In this document: positions 10,601-16,279 of the stretch, piece by piece | How the letters are laid out: each line of letters starts with the position of its first letter | Numbering within the stretch: position 1 is the first letter of the stretch | Source: Ectothiorhodospiraceae bacterium | GTDB taxonomy: Bacteria; Pseudomonadota; Gammaproteobacteria; Nitrococcales; Aquisalimonadaceae | Direction of reading: 5' to 3' | Assembly (NCBI GenBank): GCA_020831885.1 | Contig: JAFIFU010000023.1 | Coordinates: forward strand, 1 to 50,138 | DNA: 50,138 nucleotides | The notes under the pieces: model-generated | What the model was told of the DNA's origin: nothing | The model's database searches: none | Seen by the model: the letters and a program-made list of their open reading frames with translations, nothing else | Translations under genes and position numbers: made by a program

Positions 10601-11196
10601 CCGATCCAGCAGCCGGAGTAGCGGGACAGGGCGAAGCCGGCCAGACCCAGATCCAGGTAGTCCTGCAGGTTAGCCGGGTTCATCACCGGAATGCTGGCAG
10701 CGATCAGTGCCGGTTCACTCTGGTGGGCGGTGGTGGAGGATTTGGCCATGTGGTCGTCGCCGGCCAGCGCCAGCACGCCGCCGTGGGGCGAGGTGCCGGC
10801 CAGGTTGGCGTGCTTGAAGGCGTCCCCCGAGCGGTCCACTCCCGGGCCCTTGCCGTACCAGATGCCGAACACGCCGTCATAACGCGAAGGCACGGTGGCC
10901 AGCCCCAGTTGCTGGGCACCCCAGATAGCGGTGGCGGCCAGGTCTTCGTTGACGCCGGGCTGAAAGGTGATGTGGTTTTCATCCAGATAACGGCGGGCCT
11001 TCCACAGCGCCTGGTCATAGCCGCCCAGCGGCGAGCCGCGGTAGCCGGAGATGAAGCCGCCGGTGTTCAGCCCCGCCGCCAGGTCGCGCTGGCGCTGCAA
11101 CAGCGGCAGCCGGGTCAGCGCCTGGGAGCCGGTGACGTAGATCCTGCCGTCCTCCAGGGCGTATTTGTCCTCCAGGGACACCATGGCCAGTGACAT
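7690..11196 (-). CDS. Indolepyruvate:ferredoxin oxidoreductase, fused IorA-IorB type
   Basis: A 1168-residue TPP- and Fe-S-dependent 2-oxoacid oxidoreductase that decarboxylates aryl-pyruvates (indole- or phenylpyruvate) to aryl-acetyl-CoA with reduction of ferredoxin. The N-terminal half has pyruvate:ferredoxin-oxidoreductase-like domains with a TPP region near residue 495 (NLGDGTYFHSG). A ferredoxin-like cluster follows near residue 640 (CEGCGDCGKVSNC, then CNKDYSCQEGFC). The C-terminal half is the gamma/IorB-like domain (TGIGGTGVVTIGALLG). The start at 11196 is set by a strong GGAGGAG seven bases upstream. The longer frame to 11274 reads through a repeat element and is rejected. The role may be aromatic amino acid catabolism. 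Confidence 0.5.
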   Translation of the reverse strand: MSLAMVSLEDKYALEDGRIYVTGSQALTRLPLLQRQRDLAAGLNTGGFISGYRGSPLGGYDQALWKARRYLDENHITFQPGVNEDLAATAIWGAQQLGLATVPSRYDGVFGIWYGKGPGVDRSGDAFKHANLAGTSPHGGVLALAGDDHMAKSSTTAHQSEPALIAASIPVMNPANLQDYLDLGLAGFALSRYSGCWIGMKCVTDTIDGSASVSVSPERWRYVTPGDFVIPDTGVHIRFPDPFLEQEDRLVNVKLPAVQAFVRANRLDYISHDLPVGKRRLGLVASGKSWADLMHAFERLGLDERGLREELGISVYKVAVTWPLEPQGIREFVKGQQQILVFEEKRGIIEDQLAKLLYRNAEKPALLGKQDEEGRPLVPATGELSADSIAEILARRLLTFRPPGPIAERLQHAIDAVQHAPQSTGMQRTPWFCSGCPHNTSTRVPEGSRAYAGIGCHYMAQMMDRNTAMFTHMGGEGAQWVGQAPFAADKHVFQNLGDGTYFHSGLLAIRAAVAANVNITYKLLYNDAVAMTGGQPVDGTLTPWDITQQLKGEGVRRIDVVTDEPDKYPSGTPWAEGVRIHHRRELDRVQRELRDVEGVTLLLYDQTCAAEKRRRRKRGTYPDPARRVFINDAVCEGCGDCGKVSNCVAVKPLETEWGRKRQIDQSSCNKDYSCQEGFCPSFLTVEGGEVRKAASQAARPEAGPDAHDLPEPELPGINGTYNVLVTGIGGTGVVTIGALLGMAAHLEGKGVSVLDQTGLAQKNGAVTSHIRLAPKPESLFCTRIGRGESDLVLGCDMVVAAGTAALATYSPQRTHAVVNNAVVPIAAFALNPDLPMEDRPLVDDITRAVGEQRVDFLPATRIATTLMGDAIYSNLFLVGYAWQKGRIPLSREAIERAIELNGAAVEANRQAFDWGRRAAHAPEDVKAAIGPQMPVEEAAERKEPETLEGVIAQREAHLTEYQNAAYARRYTDLVRRVQQTEAGKVPGQDALALAVARGYARLMAYKDEYEVARLYSRPAFRERLNTQFAGDFRLKVHLAPPLLAKKDPVTGHPRKAAYGPWVFTAFKVLSRLRFLRGTPLDLFGRTEERRTERRLIRDYEALVEELLERLTPDNHALAVELAAIPEQIRGFGHIKAANLEQARQREQTLLARLRGESPAQPVVVRRAS

Positions 11197-11206
11197 CGGG
11201 CTTCTC

Positions 11207-11353
11207 CTCCAAGCCGGCGGCTGCTTGCAGCGGGTCCGGGTGCGGTGTTGCGGCTCTTGCCAAGGGCTTGCCACTGCCTGCGAGCCGCGCCTTGCCCCCG
11301 AACACGTGCAAAGTTCAGAGCACCTTGGGAATAGATCAGTGCTTCCTTAAAGG
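11207..11353 (-). repeat. MITE-like element, long copy (5' leader of the oxidoreductase)
   Basis: Reading on the minus strand, CCTTTAAGGAAGCACTGATC starts the element near 11353. A GGTGCTC...TGCACG spacer follows, then a core of about 90 bp reaching almost to the ribosome site of the oxidoreductase. The core aligns with 35195-35300 at roughly 85% identity by eye, and part of it appears inverted at 45110-45170. The terminal motif recurs at 24936, 38894, 40120, 45058 and 47861. It encodes no protein of its own, so it looks like a non-autonomous element. Confidence 0.75.
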
Positions 11354-11533
11354 TTAGTACGCCATCCAAGGGGAATAATCGGAGTCTGTCAACCAGAAGG
11401 CGCCTGTATCACACCGGATGTCAATACCCATAAGGAAGTGCCACTTTCCGGTTTTCGGTGGCTTTCCCGGGCCGGGGGCGGCTGCTACTCTGGCGGAGCG
11501 CGTTCCATAATAACGATACTGAGCGAGGAGACC

Positions 11534-12118
11534 ATGGAAATCCTTCTGCTTTTCTCCCGCTGGGTTGATCGCATCAACGGCCTTATCGGGCGCGCCATGG
11601 AATGGCTGGTTTTGGCGATGGTGGCCCTGGGGGTCATCAATGTCGTGGCCCGATACCTGGGCGCACGCCTGGGCATGCAACTGAGCAGCAACGCCATGCT
11701 GGAGGCGCAGACCTATGCGTACTCCCTGGTCTTCCTGCTGGCGGCCGCCTACGTGTTGCGGCGGGACCGGCACATCCGGGTGGACGTGATTTACGCCGGC
11801 CGTTCACCAAAGACCCGTGCCTGGATCGACCTGATCGGCACCTGCGTGTTTCTCATCCCGTTCTGCATCCTCGCCCTTTATCTGAGTTGGGGGTACGTGG
11901 AGCGCTCCTGGAGCCTGCTGGAGGGCAGCCCCAACCCCGGCGGCCTGCCCCGCTACCCGATCAAGACGGTTATCCTGATCTGTTTCACGCTGTTGATATT
12001 CCAGGGCATCAGTGAGGCCATCAAGCGCATTGCATGGCTGCGTGGCGTGCCAGGCGTTCCCGGCCCCGGTGACGAGCCCCCTGCCCAGCGGAAAATCGAA
12101 GAAGTGGGGGGCGCCTGA
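11534..12118 (+). CDS. dctQ: TRAP transporter small permease (DctQ-like)
   Basis: A 194-residue membrane protein with four predicted helices (about residues 20-40, 55-80, 95-120, 140-160), typical of the DctQ subunit of tripartite ATP-independent periplasmic transporters. The ATG at 11534 has GAGGAG directly upstream; the longer frame from 11438 lacks this. The stop overlaps the large permease start (TGATG at 12116-12120). The length and the internal extension RDRHIRVDV resemble the 4TM subtype paired with Tat-exported binding proteins that take up mannitol/chloroaromatic-type or 2-oxo acids, but the substrate cannot be read from the sequence. Confidence 0.5.
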   Translation: MEILLLFSRWVDRINGLIGRAMEWLVLAMVALGVINVVARYLGARLGMQLSSNAMLEAQTYAYSLVFLLAAAYVLRRDRHIRVDVIYAGRSPKTRAWIDLIGTCVFLIPFCILALYLSWGYVERSWSLLEGSPNPGGLPRYPIKTVILICFTLLIFQGISEAIKRIAWLRGVPGVPGPGDEPPAQRKIEEVGGA

Positions 12119-13488
12119 TGGAGTTCCTCGCCTTCTGGATGTTCGCGGTCCTGATGATCTTCCTGCTCAGCGGCTACCCGGTGGCCTTCGCGCTGGGCGG
12201 CACGGCCGTGCTGTTCACGGTGCTGTTCAGTGATCTGCTGCCGACGTTGGGCCTGCTGGAATTCCCCTGGGACCCGCAATTCCGTATCCGGCGGCTGCAG
12301 ATTTTCCCACAGCGCGTCTTCGGCTCCATCATGGACAACTACACCCTGGTGGCTGTGCCCTTTTTCGTGTTCATGGGGGTGATGCTGGAGCGCTCCGGCC
12401 TGGCCGAGGATCTGCTGCAGACCATGGGGCGCTTGTTCGGCCGCATGCGCGGCGGGCTCGCCATTTCCGTGGTGGCGGTGGGCGCCCTGCTGGCCGCCTC
12501 CACTGGGGTGGTGGGCGCATCCGTGGTGACCATGGCCGTGCTGGCTCTGCCGGTGATGCTCAAGTACGGCTACGACAAGGGGTTGGCCAGCGGCGCCATC
12601 GCTTCCAGCGGGACCCTGGGGCAGATCATCCCGCCCAGCATCGTGCTGATCATCCTGGGTGATCAGATGGCCGCGGTGAACGTGGGTGATCTGTTCATGG
12701 GCGCGCTTATTCCCGGCATCATGCTCGCTGGTGCCTATATACTCTGGATCGCCATCTACGCCTTCTTCCGCGCGGAGAAGGCGCCGGCCATGCCGGCCCA
12801 TGCCGAGGAGTTCGCCGTCAAGAACCTGGCGCTGGCGGTGGCGAAGAGCCTGCTGCCGCCGCTGATTCTGGTGGCGGTGGTGCTGGGGACCATCTTCTAC
12901 GGCATCGCCTCGCCTACCGAGGCGGGGGCGATGGGTGCGTTCGGCGCCACCATTCTCGCGTTCTTGAATGGCCGGCTGACACTGAAGAACCTGCGGGCGG
13001 TGAACGAGCAGACGGTCACCCTCACCAGCATGGTGTTCATCATCCTGGTGGGGGCGACGGCGTTTGCGATGGTGTTCAATGCCCTGGGCGGTCACTGGCT
13101 GGTGGAGGATTTTCTCAAAGGGCTGCCCGGCGGCGAGTGGGGCTTCCTTTTCCTGGTAATGCTCGCCATCTTCATCCTGGGCTTTTTCCTGGACTTCATC
13201 GAGATCACCTTCATCGTCATTCCACTGGTCGCGCCGGTGGCGGTGGCACTGGGTTTCGACCCGGTGTGGTTCGCCGTGCTGATCGCGATGAACCTGCAGG
13301 CCTCGTTCCTGACCCCGCCCTTCGGCTTTGCCCTGTTCTACCTGCGGGGTGCGGCGCCGCCTGAGGTGGGCACGCGGGACATCTACCGGGGCATCGTTCC
13401 GTTCATCATCATCCAGTTGCTGATGCTGGTGGTGCTGGTGCTGTTCCCGGAAGTCGTGCTGTGGCTGCCGGAGGTGTCCCGGGCCTGA
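12118..13488 (+). CDS. dctM: TRAP transporter large permease (DctM-like)
   Basis: A 456-residue integral membrane protein with about 12 hydrophobic segments. It is the ion-coupled transport subunit of a TRAP system. The family stretch SGTLGQIIPPSIVLIILGD, near residue 165, corresponds to the conserved P-P-S region of DctM. It is translationally coupled to dctQ. A loop at about residues 40-60 (EFPWDPQFRIRRLQIFPQR) is longer than in the C4-dicarboxylate DctM and is seen in the larger TRAP subfamily. It converges on the dctP gene at 13550-14638. Confidence 0.5.
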   Translation: MEFLAFWMFAVLMIFLLSGYPVAFALGGTAVLFTVLFSDLLPTLGLLEFPWDPQFRIRRLQIFPQRVFGSIMDNYTLVAVPFFVFMGVMLERSGLAEDLLQTMGRLFGRMRGGLAISVVAVGALLAASTGVVGASVVTMAVLALPVMLKYGYDKGLASGAIASSGTLGQIIPPSIVLIILGDQMAAVNVGDLFMGALIPGIMLAGAYILWIAIYAFFRAEKAPAMPAHAEEFAVKNLALAVAKSLLPPLILVAVVLGTIFYGIASPTEAGAMGAFGATILAFLNGRLTLKNLRAVNEQTVTLTSMVFIILVGATAFAMVFNALGGHWLVEDFLKGLPGGEWGFLFLVMLAIFILGFFLDFIEITFIVIPLVAPVAVALGFDPVWFAVLIAMNLQASFLTPPFGFALFYLRGAAPPEVGTRDIYRGIVPFIIIQLLMLVVLVLFPEVVLWLPEVSRA

Positions 13489-13506
13489 TGCGGGAGGGTA
13501 TGGCAA

Positions 13507-13534
13507 GCCGGCCGGTCATCCCTGACCGGTCGGA
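13507..13534. terminator. Hairpin between convergent dctM and dctP
   Basis: CCGGTCA (13512-13518) pairs with TGACCGG (13523-13529) around a four-base loop, in the 61-bp gap between the two stop codons. No T-tract follows on either strand. A bidirectional stop or stabilising hairpin is the simplest reading. Confidence 0.4.
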
Positions 13535-13549
13535 AGTTGGGGCTGACAA

Positions 13550-14638
13550 TCAGAGTCTGCTGTACGCGTAGCTCTGGTACTGGTGGGTCGTGAGCTTGTT
13601 ATAGGCCTGTACCTGGCGGCGGAAAGCATCCCAGTTCTCGAAGATGCGCCGGTACTTTTCATCACGCATGTCTTCCTCGTGCACCTCCTGTGCAGCCTCG
13701 TAAAAGACATCCAGAACGGATTCGGGGAAGTTCACCACCTCGATGCCGTGTTCGCTCTGGAGTTTTTCCAGCGCCGGTGGGTTGTTGGCCATGTACTCCG
13801 AGGCCATCCAGTTACCGGCCTTGTGGCAGCAGGCCTGGATCTGCATGCGGATGTCCGCCGGGAACTCGTCCCACTGGTCCTTGTTGAAGTACAGGGCGCC
13901 CATGACGCTGGCCTCGGCCCAACTGGGCATGTAGTAGTAGCGCGCCACCCGGTACATGCCCAGGATAGTGTCGTCGTAGGGGCCGATCCACTCGGCGGCA
14001 TCCAGGGCGCCGCGTTCCATGGCCGTGAACACCTCACCGGCCGGCAGTAGCTGGATGTTGACCCCTGTCTTGGCCATGACACGGCCGCCATGGCCGGGGA
14101 AACGCATGCGCAGGCCGCGCAGGTCCGCCGGGGATTCGATGCGTTTGTTGAACCAGCCCCCGGTCTGGGCCATGGTGTTGCCCATCGGGAAGGCCACCAG
14201 GTTATCCGGCGCGTTCAGTTCGTCCCAGAGTTCCTGCCCGCCGCCGGAGATCATCCAGGACATGTGCTCGTCCGGCGTCAGCCCGAAGGGCATGGCGGAA
14301 TAGAAGCCGTGCGCCGGGGATTCGCCGATGTAGTAGTACGGCGCGGTGTGGCAGCAGGGAAAGGCGCCCCGGGCGACGGCGCCACGCACTTCCAGCGCCC
14401 CCACCTGATCCCCACCCGGGTAGGTGCGGATCTGTACATCGCCGTCGGTGGCCTCCTCGACGAGTTCGGCAAAGTACTGGGCGCCGCCGTAGAGCTTGTC
14501 TAGCGCGGCCGGCCAGGAGGTGACCATCTCAAGCCGCCAGCGCTGGTTACGCGCAATGACATTGGGTGAATACACGGTACTGGCGGCCACTGCCGCCGCA
14601 CCCGCGCCCGCACCGGTCAGGAATTGACGTCGTTTCAT
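13550..14638 (-). CDS. dctP: TRAP transporter substrate-binding protein (DctP-like), Tat signal
   Basis: A 362-residue periplasmic binding protein. The N-terminus MKRRQFLTGAGAGAAAVAAS is a Tat-type signal with an RRQFL twin-arginine motif. The mature part carries the TRAP family pattern (RGLRMRFPGHGGRVMAKTGV), containing the conserved arginine that binds the carboxylate of the ligand. GGGGGAG precedes the ATG. It is most likely the partner of dctQM, but it lies on the opposite strand and so has its own promoter. The Tat signal is common for the large TRAP subfamily that binds 2-oxo acids or lactate. Substrate is unknown. Confidence 0.5.
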   Translation of the reverse strand: MKRRQFLTGAGAGAAAVAASTVYSPNVIARNQRWRLEMVTSWPAALDKLYGGAQYFAELVEEATDGDVQIRTYPGGDQVGALEVRGAVARGAFPCCHTAPYYYIGESPAHGFYSAMPFGLTPDEHMSWMISGGGQELWDELNAPDNLVAFPMGNTMAQTGGWFNKRIESPADLRGLRMRFPGHGGRVMAKTGVNIQLLPAGEVFTAMERGALDAAEWIGPYDDTILGMYRVARYYYMPSWAEASVMGALYFNKDQWDEFPADIRMQIQACCHKAGNWMASEYMANNPPALEKLQSEHGIEVVNFPESVLDVFYEAAQEVHEEDMRDEKYRRIFENWDAFRRQVQAYNKLTTHQYQSYAYSRL

Positions 14639-14677
14639 CGTTCTATCTCCCCCATGACTCCGTTTCTCGGATGTGCT

Positions 14678-14728
14678 GGTTGAACAACACGTTAGGAAGC
14701 GCTTTTTTTACGTGTTGTCTAATCAACC
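14678..14728. promoter_or_regulatory. Inverted repeat upstream of dctP
   Basis: GGTTGAACAACACGT (14678-14692) and its near inverse ACGTGTTGTCTAATCAACC (14710-14728) flank a 17-base spacer containing a T7 run. The right arm has four extra bases. It lies 40-90 bp upstream of the dctP start, where an operator or leader hairpin would sit. The rest of the 14639-14886 gap shows no gene. Function is inferred from position only. Confidence 0.35.
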
Positions 14729-14886
14729 CTAGCACCGGATGTCCCGGGGCAGAAGGAACATCATCCTGGCAGGGGAGGCATTGGGGTGGGTTGCGCCAGG
14801 GCGGGTACCGCATCGGTTGGGTGAGCGGTGCGCAGGCGGCGGGGTCAGCGCTCCATGGAGCCGGTCCGATGGATGCGGTCGGTGTC

Positions 14887-16041
14887 TCAGTAGTTCGCGC
14901 CCAGGGGGCAGTCCCCGGCGAGGTTTGCCGGTGACGGCGGATTCTGGACAACCACGCGGTTGCGTCCGTCAGCCTTGCCGCGGTAGAGCATGGCATCGGC
15001 ACGGGCCAGGAGTTTCTCGATGGTTTCTTCGCCTTCCAGTTGGGCGACACCGAAGGTGGCGGTGACGGGTATACCGGCCACCGGTTGGGCACCCACCGCC
15101 CGGCGACAGGCCTCCGCCAACCGCCCGGCGCTTTCCAGCGGGGTCTGCGGCGCCACGATCAGGTATTCCTCGCCCCCCCAGCGGGCCACCAGCTCGCCGG
15201 GGCGGAGCTCCTGCTGCAGCACCTCCCCCACGCCGGCGATCACCGCGTCGCCGGCAGCATGGCCGTGGGTGTCGTTGATCCGCTTGAAACGATCGATGTC
15301 GGTGATGATCACCGACAAGGGATGCTTTCCGCGCCGCGCCTCCGCCGCCTCCCGCGTCAGCATGGCGTTGGCCACCCGGCGGTTGGGCAGACCGGAGAGC
15401 ATGTCCGTGTTCGCCAGTTGATCCAGGACTTCCGCCCGGATCAGCGCCCGGGTCAGTTGGTACCGCAGGGTGGCCACGGTGGCGGTCAAGGCCAGGAGCA
15501 TCACCAGGAAAATGTGAACCCGGACCAGAAACAGCGCCGGCTGGGCCATGTCCGCACCAGCCATGGCCGCCGGTATGACGGCGCCGGTCGCCAGCAGCGC
15601 CGAGATCAGGATAACCAGGCCCGCGGCCATCAGCCCCCGTTTGCGATCCAGAATGACGAACACCCCCACCACCAGAACGGCCACAGACCAGTAATGGCCA
15701 CCCACCAGGGTCAGCAACTGCTGATCCAGCGGACTGGCAATGAGGAAATGCCAGCCCAGCCGGCTCAGAACCACGGTGGCGGCCAGTCCCGCGGCCAGCA
15801 GCTCGAACTGCCGGAGAGGGATTATCCGCCACCACAGCATGGGCAGGAGCCCAGCCATGAGCACCGCGAACAGCGGATAGGCGTACTGCAGGAAGGGGTC
15901 GTCCGGGGCGCGGAACAGCCAGCTCAGCAGCAATACCAGAACACCGCCGGTGAGGCCGATCAGATAGGCCCAGCGCTTGCGCTCATCCAGCCGCCGTGTC
16001 TCGTTGGTTGCCGTACTCCAGTCATTCACGGGTTTCGCCAT
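14887..16041 (-). CDS. Membrane-bound diguanylate cyclase (GGDEF)
   Basis: About 384 residues: a cytosolic N-terminus, six predicted transmembrane helices (roughly residues 25-190), then a GGDEF domain (about 215-370). The active-site motif is GGEEY, preceded by ITDIDRFKRINDTHGH, so it should make c-di-GMP from two GTP. The I-site position reads RPGE instead of RxxD, so product inhibition may be weak. I prefer the ATG at 16041 (MAKPVNDWS). The upstream ATG at 16089 is possible but its extra codons overlap a repeat-like sequence (16071-16092). It is divergent from the DUF6351 lipoprotein gene. Confidence 0.5.
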   Translation of the reverse strand: MAKPVNDWSTATNETRRLDERKRWAYLIGLTGGVLVLLLSWLFRAPDDPFLQYAYPLFAVLMAGLLPMLWWRIIPLRQFELLAAGLAATVVLSRLGWHFLIASPLDQQLLTLVGGHYWSVAVLVVGVFVILDRKRGLMAAGLVILISALLATGAVIPAAMAGADMAQPALFLVRVHIFLVMLLALTATVATLRYQLTRALIRAEVLDQLANTDMLSGLPNRRVANAMLTREAAEARRGKHPLSVIITDIDRFKRINDTHGHAAGDAVIAGVGEVLQQELRPGELVARWGGEEYLIVAPQTPLESAGRLAEACRRAVGAQPVAGIPVTATFGVAQLEGEETIEKLLARADAMLYRGKADGRNRVVVQNPPSPANLAGDCPLGANY

Positions 16042-16070
16042 CCTCGTGCAGTAGATGCATGGTACTAACC

Positions 16071-16092
16071 TTTCAGGAAGTAACGCCATGTC
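16071..16092 (+). repeat. Solo end related to the 46788-46976 element
   Basis: TTTCAGGAAGTAACGCCATG matches the 28-bp terminal inverted repeat at 46788 and 46976 (TTTCAGGAGGTAAAGCCATG) with two differences. It lies in the divergent region between the cyclase and the DUF6351 gene. No partner end is visible nearby. Confidence 0.45.
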
Positions 16093-16279
16093 TGGGCGTC
16101 ATCGCGCGGCCTGTTTGTGCCCTACCCGGGGCGGTCTGATCGCTTGTCTTTGCGGGAATGCGTCTATGCTCTTTACCAAGGCTTCCGGATAACGAGGGCG
16201 GGTCCCTTGCCATTGTTCCGGATTGCTGGAAACAAGAATCCCGGCAAGACCGGGCACAGCGCTGATGGAGGGAGTAGCC

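Noticed and set aside
9688-11193. A 501-codon plus-strand frame over the oxidoreductase gene.
   Set aside because: Antisense shadow; the sense strand shows TPP and Fe-S motifs throughout.
11197-11274. N-terminal extension of the oxidoreductase to 11274.
   Set aside because: The extra codons are read through a repeat element and the strong ribosome site fits the ATG at 11196.
11953-13506. A 517-codon minus-strand frame over dctM.
   Set aside because: The product is low-complexity His/Gln/Glu text and dctM is unmistakable in the sense strand.
14689-14706. A short match TTAGGAAGCGCT to the MITE-like terminal motif upstream of dctP.
   Set aside because: Only about 12 bases match and the rest is the spacer of the inverted repeat; chance is likely.
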